A stretch of DNA of 64,000 nucleotides from Streptomyces durocortorensis (GTDB lineage: Bacteria; Actinomycetota; Actinomycetes; Streptomycetales; Streptomycetaceae): contig NZ_CP134500.1 in assembly GCF_031760065.1 (NCBI RefSeq), forward strand, positions 7,068,001 to 7,132,000. Reading direction: 5' to 3'. The translations under genes and the position numbers were made by a program. Below are positions 1 to 8,440 of this stretch, one piece after another (position 1 is the first letter of the stretch; each line of letters begins with the position of its first letter). The notes under the pieces were generated by a model, which ran no database searches, was not told the DNA's origin, and saw nothing but the letters and a program-made list of their open reading frames with translations.

Positions 1-87
1 CAGGGCGGCCGCTGGTACTTCGCCGGGGTCGAGCTCGACCACTACTGGGTGGTGCCCGACAACCAGGACTGGCGCTGGCCCTGGTGA
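1..87 (+). CDS. C-terminal end of an unidentified protein (5' end outside window)
   Basis: An open frame enters at base 1 and ends at a TGA at 85-87, giving the last 28 residues of a protein. The tail is rich in aromatic residues and ends WRWPW. Codon use is strongly GC3-biased, as in real genes here. A strong hairpin lies about 40 bases downstream. Too little is visible to assign a family or function. Confidence 0.6.
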   Translation, partial: QGGRWYFAGVELDHYWVVPDNQDWRWPW

Positions 88-123
88 TCCGCCGGAGTGC
101 GCCGCCCCCGCCCTGATCCCGTA

Positions 124-149
124 GGCCCCCGAGGCGCGTCCCGGGGGCC
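124..149. terminator. Hairpin terminator between convergent genes
   Basis: GGCCCCC (124-130) pairs with GGGGGCC (143-149) around a 12-base loop. It sits between the partial plus-strand gene ending at 87 and the exporter gene ending at 161 on the minus strand, so it could end transcription from both sides. There is no clear T-run, which is common in high-GC actinobacteria. Confidence 0.5.
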
Positions 150-160
150 GTGCCGTGCGC

Positions 161-1618
161 TCACCCGTGTGCGGTCTCCTGCTGCGGTACGGGAGCCGCC
201 GCTGGAGACGGCTTGCGCCGGCGCAGCGCGGGCAGCATGGTGACCACTCCGATCAGGGCGAAGACCAGCGGCACCACCAGTGAGAGACGCAGGCCGTGCA
301 GGAACGCGTCCGGGGTGTCTCCGGTATTCGCGGCGTTGACCGCGGTCACCACGCTCAGACCGAGCGCCGGCCCGATCTGGAACGAGGTGTTCACCAGGCC
401 GCCGGCCACGCCCTGGTCCTGCACCGAGACGCTGTCGGCCGCTGCCATGGTCAGCGGCCCGTACGCCAGCGAGAATCCGAGGCCGATCAGGAGGAAGGAG
501 GGCAGCAGCAGGGCGGTGTAGCTGGAGTCGGCGGAGAGGAACTGGAGCAGGGCGTACGCCAGGGCGGCCGACGTCAGCCCCGCGAGGATCACCCGGTCCA
601 CCCCGAAGCGGCCGACCAGCGGCGCGGCGATCCGGGTCGAGAGCACGGCGGCGACCAGTCCGACGGGGCTCACCGCGAAGCCGGCCTCCATCGCCGACCA
701 GCCGCGGAAGTCCTGGAGGTACAGCGTCATGGTGAACAGGACACCGATCCAGGCGCCGATCAGCGCCATGGCGCCGATGTTGGCGCGAATCAGCGCGGGG
801 GAGCGCAGAATGTCCAGCCGCACGAGCGGCGAGGGGACCCTTCGCTGGATGGTGGTGAAGAGGACGAGCAACGCCAGCGCGACCAGCAATGACACCAGGG
901 TGCGAGCCGACGTCCAGCCCACCTCCGGCGCCTGGACCAGGGTGAACACCACGAGCAGCATGGTCGCGGTGATGGTGACGGCTCCGGCGATGTCGAAGTC
1001 CTTCGCGCCGCCCTGGGGGTGGGGCGAGCGCGGGATGAAGGAGAGACCGGCGAGGAACGCGATGAGACCGACCGCGGCCGGGGCGAAGAACACCCAGCGC
1101 CAGTGCAGATCGGTGAGGAGGCCGCCGATGACCATGCCGAGGGCCATGCCCGTGGCGCCGGTCGCGGTGAAGATCGACAGGGCCTTGTTGCGCATGTGGC
1201 CCTCGGCGAAGCTCGTGGTGATGATCGAGAAGCCCGCCGGGGCACTGAACGCGGCGCCGACACCGGTGACGAAACGCGCCGCGATCAGCACATCCCCGTT
1301 CGGGGCGGCGCCGCCGACGGCGGAGCCGACGACGAACACCATGAGCGAGACGAGCAGCATCCGGCGGCGCCCGAAGAGGTCGGCGGCGCGCCCGCCGAGC
1401 AGGAGGAAGCCGCCGAATCCGACCACGTATCCGGTGATCACCCACTGCAGGGCACTGGTCGACATGTCGAGCGCGGAACCGATGGCAGGGAGGGCCACGC
1501 CCTTCATCGAGACGTCGAGGGCGTCGAGGAATAACGCGCCGCACAGGACGCTCAGCATCGCGTAGGCCTTGGGGGTCATCGAGGTGAACAAGGCGTTCGA
1601 GGGGGGCGGGGCGGACAT
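161..1618 (-). CDS. MFS multidrug exporter, DHA2 (EmrB/QacA) type
   Basis: A 485-residue integral membrane protein with about 14 hydrophobic segments, the usual size and layout of proton-driven DHA2 drug exporters. Visible marks are the first-helix LDALD acidic motif (residues 31-35) and motif A, GGRAADLFGRRR (75-86), in the loop after helix 2. The ATG start has a good ribosome site (CTGGAGG, 6-7 bases upstream). It is divergent from a TetR gene across an intergenic region holding three operator copies, so substrate-induced derepression is likely. Leu29 is encoded by TTA (1532-1534), the codon read by bldA tRNA in Streptomyces, so translation may depend on developmental stage. The substrate cannot be inferred. 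Confidence 0.92.
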   Translation of the reverse strand: MSAPPPSNALFTSMTPKAYAMLSVLCGALFLDALDVSMKGVALPAIGSALDMSTSALQWVITGYVVGFGGFLLLGGRAADLFGRRRMLLVSLMVFVVGSAVGGAAPNGDVLIAARFVTGVGAAFSAPAGFSIITTSFAEGHMRNKALSIFTATGATGMALGMVIGGLLTDLHWRWVFFAPAAVGLIAFLAGLSFIPRSPHPQGGAKDFDIAGAVTITATMLLVVFTLVQAPEVGWTSARTLVSLLVALALLVLFTTIQRRVPSPLVRLDILRSPALIRANIGAMALIGAWIGVLFTMTLYLQDFRGWSAMEAGFAVSPVGLVAAVLSTRIAAPLVGRFGVDRVILAGLTSAALAYALLQFLSADSSYTALLLPSFLLIGLGFSLAYGPLTMAAADSVSVQDQGVAGGLVNTSFQIGPALGLSVVTAVNAANTGDTPDAFLHGLRLSLVVPLVFALIGVVTMLPALRRRKPSPAAAPVPQQETAHG

Positions 1619-1652
1619 GGAACCTCCAGGGGAGCCGACCGGTCACCACGAG

Positions 1653-1780
1653 CGGACCGATCGGTCTGAAACGCGGACGGCCACAGCATGGCCATGCCCG
1701 GAGTGGGATGTCAACGGGCGTCGCCCACAAGGCGGACCGATCGGTCCGTCGGGGAACTCCCGTTCGGACCGATCGGTCTG
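1653..1780. promoter_or_regulatory. Three palindromic operators for the divergent TetR
   Basis: CGGACCGATCGGTCTG (1653-1668), CGGACCGATCGGTCCG (1733-1748) and CGGACCGATCGGTCTG (1765-1780) are near-identical palindromes centred on CGATCG. Centres are 80 and 32 bp apart. They occupy the 177-bp gap between the exporter start (1618) and the TetR start (1796), covering both promoters. A TetR dimer repressing itself and the exporter is the simplest reading. Confidence 0.8.
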
Positions 1781-1795
1781 ATAGTCTGTGAACTC

Positions 1796-2374
1796 ATGGC
1801 GCGCAAACCCACGTCCGACGCACACGACCGCATCCTGGATGCCGCGGCCGACCTCTTCGACCGCTACGGCGTGCACGCTGTCGGAATGCAGCAGATCATC
1901 GACGAGCTCGGCTACGGCAAGCAGCTCCTCTACCGGGAATTCGCCAGCAAGGACAAGCTGGTCGTGGCATATCTCCAGCGCTGTACGCAGGACTGGGACA
2001 GGACGCTGGAAAGCGCGGCGGAGAAGTCGGGCACGCCTGAGGAGCAGCTCGTCGAAGTGGTCCGCGCGGTGCAGGCGATGGCGCCCGGAACCCGTGGTTG
2101 TTCACTGCGCAACACCCACGCCGAATTTCCCCACCCCGACCATCCCGCCCACCGGGTCTCCGTCGAACACTTCAAGACCGTACGGGAGCAGCTCCGCGCC
2201 CTGGCCCGGCAGACCTCGGCCGCCAACCCCGACCGTCTGGGTGACCGGATCATGCTGATCATCGACGGTCTCTATGCGAGCGGTTCCGTTCTCGGCGCGT
2301 CGGGTGCGGCGGCCGAGGCGGTGGATTTCGCCCGTGACGTGATTCGCTTCGAGACGTCCGTGACGGTGGGCTGA
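1796..2374 (+). CDS. TetR/AcrR family repressor (local regulator of the exporter)
   Basis: A 192-residue TetR-type regulator. The N-terminal helix-turn-helix runs about residues 12-58: an ILDAAADLFDRYG helix, then recognition region GYGKQLLYREFASKDKL. The C-terminal part is the variable ligand and dimerisation domain. The ATG at 1796 places the DNA-binding domain at the N-terminus. Upstream in-frame codons run through the operators, so a longer start is unlikely. It is divergent from the MFS gene and 94 bp ahead of a co-directional SDR gene that it might also control. Ligand unknown. Confidence 0.9.
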   Translation: MARKPTSDAHDRILDAAADLFDRYGVHAVGMQQIIDELGYGKQLLYREFASKDKLVVAYLQRCTQDWDRTLESAAEKSGTPEEQLVEVVRAVQAMAPGTRGCSLRNTHAEFPHPDHPAHRVSVEHFKTVREQLRALARQTSAANPDRLGDRIMLIIDGLYASGSVLGASGAAAEAVDFARDVIRFETSVTVG

Positions 2375-2468
2375 AATTCCGGAACCTGTGGTCGTCCCGC
2401 AGTGACACGGTGTATATCCCCGGCGATACGGTGAGAACCGTTTCAGTCGAATCCCTGAGGAGAGCATC

Positions 2469-3257
2469 GTGAAACAGCATGAGCGTGTCGCGTTGATCAG
2501 CGGAGCCGGCCGTGGAATCGGTGCGGCGACCGCACGGGAATTCGGTCGGCGCGGATATCACGTGGTGGTCAACTACCGCAGCAACGCGGACGCCGCGGCA
2601 TCCGTCGTCGAGGCGATCGAGAAGCAGGGCGGCTCGGCCCGGGCGGTGCGGGCCGACGTCTGCGACGCGGACGAGGTCGCCGCTCTCATCGAGGAAGTGC
2701 GCGGCGAGCACGGACACATCGACGTGCTCGTCTGCAACGCCAACACCGTCAACCCCTCATTCGCGCCGCTGACCGAGCTCTCCTGGGAAGCCTTCGCGGA
2801 CAAGGTCAACGGCGAGCTGTCCGGGGTCTTCTTCCTCAGCCAGCGTGCCCTGGCCGTGATGCGCGAGCAGCGGGCGGGCCGCATCATCTTCATATCGAGC
2901 ACCGCCGCCGACTACATCGGCATGGCCGTGGCCCATTCCACGGCGAAGGCGGCCCTCAACACCTTCAGCCGCCATGTCGCGGGGGTCGGCGCGCAGTACG
3001 GCGTCACGGTGAACACCATCGCGTTCGGCGCGGTCCGCACCGAGTCCTCCGGCCAGGGATTCAGCGAGGGCCTCCAGAAGTATCTGACGGACCGTTCCGT
3101 TCTCACCCGGCTCGTCGAGCCCGAGGACGCGGCACGGACCGTCGCACTGGTCGCCGACGACGACTTCGGTGCTGTGGCCGGTCAACTCATCCGCGTGGAG
3201 GGCGGGTACGACGTCCTCGATCAGCAACTGCACCCGCTGACCGGCCACTTCAACTGA
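2469..3257 (+). CDS. Short-chain dehydrogenase/reductase with altered catalytic Tyr
   Basis: A 262-residue classical SDR with Rossmann motif SGAGRGIG (11-18), an Asn near 114 and the catalytic Ser at 143/144. The usual YxxxK motif reads HSTAK here: His156 replaces Tyr and Lys160 is kept. The codon is CAT, one base from TAT. The NNAG structural motif is also altered, to CNAN (89-92). The GTG start at 2469 has GAGG 8 bases upstream. Closest general resemblance is to FabG-like 3-oxoacyl reductases, but without the Tyr the activity is uncertain. It may be a degenerate enzyme or use another proton donor. It ends 1 base from the convergent LLM gene. Confidence 0.85.
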   Translation: MKQHERVALISGAGRGIGAATAREFGRRGYHVVVNYRSNADAAASVVEAIEKQGGSARAVRADVCDADEVAALIEEVRGEHGHIDVLVCNANTVNPSFAPLTELSWEAFADKVNGELSGVFFLSQRALAVMREQRAGRIIFISSTAADYIGMAVAHSTAKAALNTFSRHVAGVGAQYGVTVNTIAFGAVRTESSGQGFSEGLQKYLTDRSVLTRLVEPEDAARTVALVADDDFGAVAGQLIRVEGGYDVLDQQLHPLTGHFN

Positions 3258-3258
3258 A

Positions 3259-4149
3259 CTACAGGTCGTCGCCGAACGCCGCCGCCAGCTCACGCCATGC
3301 GGCCCGGGGCAGACCCGGGCCGTCGTCGTCGGCGGTGAGCACCTGAAGGGCGACATGGTCGGCGCCCGCGTCGAAGTACTCCTGGGTCCGGGCCTTGACG
3401 CGGTCGGCGTCGCCGATGGCGAACAGGGCGTCCAGAAGCCGGAGACTGCCGCCGCCCTCGAAGTCGTTCTCCGAGAACCCCAGGCGCAGCAGGTTGGCGG
3501 TGTAGTTGGGCAGTTGCAGGTACATCCCCAGCATGTTCCGGGCGGTCGTGCGGGCCCGGTCGAGGTCGGTGTCGAGCACCACCGACAGCTCCGGAGCGAG
3601 CAGCGCCTGAGGCCCGAGGGCCTCGCGGGCCTCCGCCGTGTGCTCGCTGGTGACGAGATAGGGGTGGGCGCCCAGAGCCCGTCCGGCCGCGAGCTTCAGC
3701 ATCTTCGGGCCGAGCGCCGCCAGCACCCTGCGGCCGGGCTCCACGGGTGGAGCGCCGGCGTCCAGCGCGTCGAGATAGGCCACCATCGCGCTGTACGGCT
3801 TCGCGTACTGCGGCACCAACGGTCCGTGGCTGACGCCCAGACCGAGGACGAACCGCCCGCGCGCGCTCGCGTCGATCGCCGCGATCCGCGCGGCCACGTC
3901 CTCGGCGGCGTGGCCCCAGATGCTCAGGATGCCGGTGGCCACGGTGAGCGTACGGGTGGCGGCGACGAGGTCCGCCGCGTCGTCGGGCGAAGGGCTGCCC
4001 CCGATCCACACCGTGCCGTAGCCCAACTCCTCCAGCTCGGCCACCGCTTCGGCGATCGCCTTCCTGCCCGGGTCGTCCACCCGCGAACCATGCAGGGCGC
4101 TGCTCCAGATGCCGACCCGTCCGAATGCCTCATGCGTCACAGTAGCCAT
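3259..4149 (-). CDS. LLM-class F420-dependent oxidoreductase (TIGR03620-like)
   Basis: A 296-residue luciferase-like TIM-barrel protein, of the length of actinobacterial F420-dependent LLM oxidoreductases. Diagnostic stretches are the N-terminal VGIWSSAL strand, VATGILSIWGH around residue 75, and RFVLGLGVSHGP around 100, where the cofactor phosphate is usually bound. The substrate cannot be predicted. It is convergent with the SDR gene and only 1 base separates their stop codons. The ATG lies just inside a short gap to the esterase gene; both read the same way, so they may share transcripts. Confidence 0.85.
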   Translation of the reverse strand: MATVTHEAFGRVGIWSSALHGSRVDDPGRKAIAEAVAELEELGYGTVWIGGSPSPDDAADLVAATRTLTVATGILSIWGHAAEDVAARIAAIDASARGRFVLGLGVSHGPLVPQYAKPYSAMVAYLDALDAGAPPVEPGRRVLAALGPKMLKLAAGRALGAHPYLVTSEHTAEAREALGPQALLAPELSVVLDTDLDRARTTARNMLGMYLQLPNYTANLLRLGFSENDFEGGGSLRLLDALFAIGDADRVKARTQEYFDAGADHVALQVLTADDDGPGLPRAAWRELAAAFGDDL

Positions 4150-4197
4150 GGTGTGATCAACAGCGGTCCGCCTCCGATATTCCCGGCCGGGGGAGTT

Positions 4198-5427
4198 TCA
4201 TCCCCGCGACGTTCCGGACGCCTCTTCGTCCTCCGGAATGTCCTTGATGAAGACGAGACCGTCGATCCCGGACAGGTGCCCGGGGTCCAGGGGGGAGTAG
4301 CCGAAGTAGGGGGACACGCGCCGGGCGGGGCGCGCGTCGGCGAGAGCGCCGGCCAGCCGGGGGGCGTCGAGGAGGAAGCGTTCCTCGGGGAGCTCGTAGA
4401 GCAGTCCTTCGACGGTGTCCGGCGGCGGGGTGTCCACGCCCTGGTGGCGCAGGGTGCCGAGCGCGGTGGCGAGGAACCCGTAGCGCTCACCCGGACGGGT
4501 GCTGACCAGGGCGCCGGCGCTCCACCACTCCAATGGCAGCCCGCCCATCAGGGTGCTGCTCCGCTCGCGCTGGAGATGCCCGTTGTGGCCATGGGCCAGG
4601 GCGGGGCCCCGCTCGACGACGGCGAGAAGGTTCTCGGCCATCATCCGGTCCCGCAGGCCCATCATGCGCGCCATGCGGCTCGGCGAGGCGTCGGCCATCC
4701 AGTAGTGGTACCGCAGCAGGCCCAGCGCGGTGCGACCGTACAGCGACGCCCGGTCCCTCTCCTCCCGGGACGTCGCCGTGATCAGGTGCGGTGTCTGCGC
4801 GTCGAGCAACGCCACGAGGTCATCGGCGAGGAGACGCAGGTGAAGGGCCCCGTCCGACCGCCCCACGGAGCACGCCGGGTCCGTCATCGCGGCGGCGTCC
4901 GTCCACCGGTCATCGGGACCGAGCAGACCGTCGAGCGTCTCGGCGGAGCAGGGCAGCATGTCCGTTTCCACCTGGGCCGCGAGGTACTTGTGGAGCGCGG
5001 TGAGGGCCTGCCGGGGGCTCGCGGCGTGAGTGATCTCCACCGGACCGTCGAAACCGGCGAAGCGGACCCGGTCGGCGAGGGGGCGTCCGTCGTTGAACGT
5101 GCGCATCCAGCCGACGAGTTCGCGGTTGGCCGCGGACGCGCCCCACCCGTGGCTGAAGCCGTGTTCCATGGCCGCGTCGAGTGTGCCCGTGCCGAACGCG
5201 ACGTACTCGTCCACGAGCAGTGCCATCAGGCAGTCGCTCTCGATCGCTATCGTCCGGTAGCCCTCCTGCTCCACCAGCTGCCGGAAGAGCTCGTTACGCA
5301 GACGGAGCGGGGTCTCCACGCCGTGGGTGGGCTCCCCCAGGGCGAGCAGCCGCGGCCGGGCCGGGAACAGCCTCATGACGGCGGTCGCGTCGAGAGCATG
5401 GACGGTGTCTTTGATGTCCGAAGTCAT
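4198..5427 (-). CDS. Erythromycin esterase-like hydrolase
   Basis: A 409-residue member of the erythromycin esterase fold family (PF05139), which includes EreA/EreB macrolide lactone hydrolases and many housekeeping-like relatives. The conserved LLALGEPTHG segment lies near the N-terminus, with its Glu and His, and AHGHNGHLQ lies mid-protein. The ATG at 5427 is preferred over an upstream extension that would run through the divergent promoter. The double-MerR regulator gene diverges from it across 75 bp and probably controls it. Whether macrolides are the true substrate cannot be read from sequence. Confidence 0.88.
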   Translation of the reverse strand: MTSDIKDTVHALDATAVMRLFPARPRLLALGEPTHGVETPLRLRNELFRQLVEQEGYRTIAIESDCLMALLVDEYVAFGTGTLDAAMEHGFSHGWGASAANRELVGWMRTFNDGRPLADRVRFAGFDGPVEITHAASPRQALTALHKYLAAQVETDMLPCSAETLDGLLGPDDRWTDAAAMTDPACSVGRSDGALHLRLLADDLVALLDAQTPHLITATSREERDRASLYGRTALGLLRYHYWMADASPSRMARMMGLRDRMMAENLLAVVERGPALAHGHNGHLQRERSSTLMGGLPLEWWSAGALVSTRPGERYGFLATALGTLRHQGVDTPPPDTVEGLLYELPEERFLLDAPRLAGALADARPARRVSPYFGYSPLDPGHLSGIDGLVFIKDIPEDEEASGTSRG

Positions 5428-5458
5428 ACACTGAACGGTATCGTTGAAGCTTCGGTGT
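5428..5458. promoter_or_regulatory. Probable MerR-type operator in divergent promoter
   Basis: ACACTGAA (5428-5435) and TTCGGTGT (5451-5458) form an inverted repeat with one mismatch. Inside it lie ACGGTATCGT (5435-5444) and the perfect palindrome GAAGCTTC (5446-5453). It lies in the 75-bp gap between the esterase and the TioE-type regulator, where a MerR-family protein would bind. The binding protein is inferred from position. Confidence 0.5.
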
Positions 5459-5502
5459 AAACTTTTCCGCAATTCTGGCAGGCGGATGAGGGAAAGTCTC
5501 AA

Positions 5503-6246
5503 ATGAGTAGGCAGCTGAGGCCGATCGATCTGGCGCGCGGGCACGGTCTGTCCACGCAGGCTGTCCGGAACTACGAAGCGGCGGGCATCCTTCCGCCCGC
5601 CGCCCGCACCCCTCACGGCTACCGCGCCTATACACCGCGCCACTCAGCGGCCCTGCGAGCCTTCCTCGCCCTGGCCCCCGGCCACGGTCACCGCACCGCC
5701 GCGTCGGTCATGCAGGCGGTGAACCGGGGCGAGGAGGACGAGGCGTTCCGGCTCATCGACGAGAGCCACGTCCAACTCCGCGAGGACCGTGGGACCCTGC
5801 GGGCCGTCGAGAGCGCCCTGCGCGCCCTGGAACCGGAAACGTCCCCCGCGCACCACGACGTGTCCGCCCCCGGCACGACGTACATCGGGCCGCTGGCCGC
5901 ACAGCTCGGGCTCCGGCCCGCCACGCTCCGCACGTGGGAGCGCGCGGGCCTGGTGCGCCCGCGCCGAGATCCGGGGACCGGATACCGGGTGTACGACGAG
6001 GCCGACGTCCGGGACGCCCGGCTCACCCACCAACTCCGGCGGGGCGGCTACCTCCTGGAGCAGATCGCCCCCCTGATCGCCCACGTTCGGGCGGCCGGCG
6101 GGCTGGACCCGCTGGAGTCCGCCCTGCACGACTGGCACGGCAGGCTGTCCGCCCGGGGGCGCGCGATGCTGGCGGGGGCGGCCGAACTGGACGCGTACCT
6201 CAGGCGGTGGTCGGAGAGGACGACGTTCGCGGACGCAGAACCATGA
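5503..6246 (+). CDS. TioE-family regulator with two MerR DNA-binding domains
   Basis: A 247-residue protein with two MerR-type winged helix-turn-helix domains. The first is at about 7-50 ([20 protein letters not shown], then HGYRAY). The second is at about 127-168 ([20 protein letters not shown], then TGYRVY). A helical linker joins them. Ordinary MerR proteins have one such domain and dimerise; the tandem arrangement matches the TioE-type regulators of actinobacteria. The ATG at 5503 has a GAGGGA ribosome site. It is divergent from the esterase gene. Its 3' end overlaps the convergent ComB-like gene by 47 bp. Confidence 0.9.
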   Translation: MSRQLRPIDLARGHGLSTQAVRNYEAAGILPPAARTPHGYRAYTPRHSAALRAFLALAPGHGHRTAASVMQAVNRGEEDEAFRLIDESHVQLREDRGTLRAVESALRALEPETSPAHHDVSAPGTTYIGPLAAQLGLRPATLRTWERAGLVRPRRDPGTGYRVYDEADVRDARLTHQLRRGGYLLEQIAPLIAHVRAAGGLDPLESALHDWHGRLSARGRAMLAGAAELDAYLRRWSERTTFADAEP

Positions 6247-6844
6247 GCGGACCCTCCAGGGCCGCCACCATGGCGAAGGGAAACCGGTCGACCTCAAGAC
6301 AGAGGGCGACGTCATCGGGATGGACTCCTTGACGCACCCGCTCGGTCAGTTGGGCGGCGGCACGTGACGCGGCGGCCCGGCGGAGGAACGGGGCCGCGTC
6401 CGTCATGCCGTCGGTCACCCTTCGGGCGATGTACTGGGCACACGCCAGATCCTCATCGGCCCGCCCGTCCTCGCCGGTGACCACGAACGTGACACCCTCA
6501 CGCCCGTGCGTGCCCAGGAGCCGAGCCGTCGACTCCGCCACCACGAAGGCGGAACACAGCACCAGGGGCGCGTCTTTGACCGCGAGAGCGCCGACCGTCC
6601 CCGCCGTGGTCTTCTGCACCACGGTCCGCCCGCCGAGGTCCATGGACCGCAGCATGCCCGGGGAGTTGACCGTGTCGAACCCGGGCGCGGGCGGGCCGTC
6701 CTTGATGGCCACCCAGCCGGAGTGGCGGGACTTGAGTGCCAGGGCTTCGTCCAGCGATCCGGCGAGGACGATCTTCTCCGCCCCCAGGCCGAAGGCCCAG
6801 GCGGCCACCGTGAAGGCGCGCATGACGTCGACCACGACCGCCAC
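6200..6844 (-). CDS. ComB-like 2-phosphosulfolactate phosphatase family protein
   Basis: A 214-residue protein of the ComB family, named for the enzyme that removes phosphate from 2-phosphosulfolactate in coenzyme M synthesis; actinobacterial members have unclear roles. The body is well preserved: [12 protein letters not shown] (3-14), [24 protein letters not shown] and VTGEDG. It begins directly in the first strand, and an in-frame TGA lies only 10 bases before the GTG start, so the usual N-terminal 20-30 residues are missing or out of frame. It overlaps the TioE-type gene tail to tail by 47 bp. Confidence 0.8.
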   Translation of the reverse strand: MAVVVDVMRAFTVAAWAFGLGAEKIVLAGSLDEALALKSRHSGWVAIKDGPPAPGFDTVNSPGMLRSMDLGGRTVVQKTTAGTVGALAVKDAPLVLCSAFVVAESTARLLGTHGREGVTFVVTGEDGRADEDLACAQYIARRVTDGMTDAAPFLRRAAASRAAAQLTERVRQGVHPDDVALCLEVDRFPFAMVAALEGPLMVLRPRTSSSPTTA

Positions 6845-7073
6845 GGACGGGGCTCAGGGGGAGTGGGGGCCCGAGCCAGCACGCAACCTTGGTGGGGGTG
6901 GTCGGTCGCTGGCCACGGATGAGGATAGTGGGACCGAAGCGGCTTGGCCTGGACCAGCGTTCCGGTCATCTGCTCGTGGCAGCCGTTCGTTCCGTGGCGG
7001 GCCGCCAAGCAGTCCGCCGCACCGGACCGGGCCCGGCCCCGGAGCCAGGCCCCCGGAGCCAGGCCCGGGCCGG

Positions 7074-7694
7074 TCACCGCCCGGAGGCCCGCGCGCGCAG
7101 TCCGTCCATCACGAAGTCCAGCAGCCGGGTGGCCCGCGGCTGCCAGTCCTCCCGCGGGTCGATCTGCCACAGACCGGCGATGGCGAGAAAGAAGTCGTCC
7201 GGGGTCACCCCGGAACGGATGGTGCCCGCCTCCTCGTTGGCACGGAGCAGCCTGCCCGCGGCGTCCAGCACCGGGGTGGGGCCGGGTCTGGCGGGGCCGC
7301 CCGGCGCGCTGGTGACCAGCCGGATGGCGTCCGCCAGGCCGGCCTTGGTCATGGCGAACCGGGCGAGGCGGTCCATCCACTCGCGCAGGGCCGCTTCCGG
7401 CGCGCGGGTGTCGAGCAACGCGGTCGCCGCGTCCGCCACCTGCTGCATCTCGTAGCGGTAGACCTCCAGGACGAGCGCCTCCCGATGGGGGAAGTTGCGG
7501 TAGAACGTGCCCTGTCCCACGCCCGCCTTCTTGGCGATCGTGCTGAGCGGGGCGTCCGCGCACCGCGTCAGTTCCACCATGGCCACTTGCAGGATGCGTT
7601 CGCGGTTGCGCTGGGCGTCCGAACGCAGGGGGGCGTCCTTGCGCAGGGGAGTGTCCTTCTTCGACTGGGGCACACGTCCTCCTCGCGGGTTCAT
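7074..7694 (-). CDS. TetR family regulator, divergent from molybdenum hydroxylase operon
   Basis: A 206-residue TetR-type protein with a basic N-terminal tail, a helix-turn-helix at about 27-75 (helix ILQVAMVELTRCA; recognition segment VGQGTFYRNFPHREALV) and a C-terminal ligand domain. The 167-bp gap to the hydroxylase operon at 7862 carries a palindrome and a second imperfect copy just upstream of its start. Repression of itself and the operon is likely; the inducer is unknown. Confidence 0.9.
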   Translation of the reverse strand: MNPRGGRVPQSKKDTPLRKDAPLRSDAQRNRERILQVAMVELTRCADAPLSTIAKKAGVGQGTFYRNFPHREALVLEVYRYEMQQVADAATALLDTRAPEAALREWMDRLARFAMTKAGLADAIRLVTSAPGGPARPGPTPVLDAAGRLLRANEEAGTIRSGVTPDDFFLAIAGLWQIDPREDWQPRATRLLDFVMDGLRARASGR

Positions 7695-7712
7695 GGCCGA
7701 AACCCGTCCTTG

Positions 7713-7766
7713 TTAACCGGACAGCTGTCCGTTAAGTTTTCCGGGAGTGGACAACAGTCCGGTTAG
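7713..7766. promoter_or_regulatory. Operator pair for the divergent TetR
   Basis: TTAACCGGACAGCTGTCCGTTAA (7713-7735) has a perfect 14-bp core, CGGACAGCTGTCCG (7718-7731), and near-matching flanks. A second weaker copy, GGACaacaGTCC followed by GGTTA, lies at about 7749-7765. Both are between the TetR gene and the hydroxylase operon and fit the length of TetR operators. Confidence 0.7.
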
Positions 7767-7861
7767 GACTACCTTAGCGCCGACCGCGGTCGGCAGTCAC
7801 CGCCCCGGCCCGCTGCCGGCAGCCCGGTTTTCTTGTCACCAGACACCAGAGAAGGCTGATC

Positions 7862-8436
<575 letters not shown>

Positions 8437-8440
<4 letters not shown>

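Noticed and set aside
3259..5427. The esterase and LLM oxidoreductase as part of an antibiotic biosynthetic cluster
   Set aside because: No core biosynthetic enzymes (PKS, NRPS, terpene or RiPP) are present in the window.
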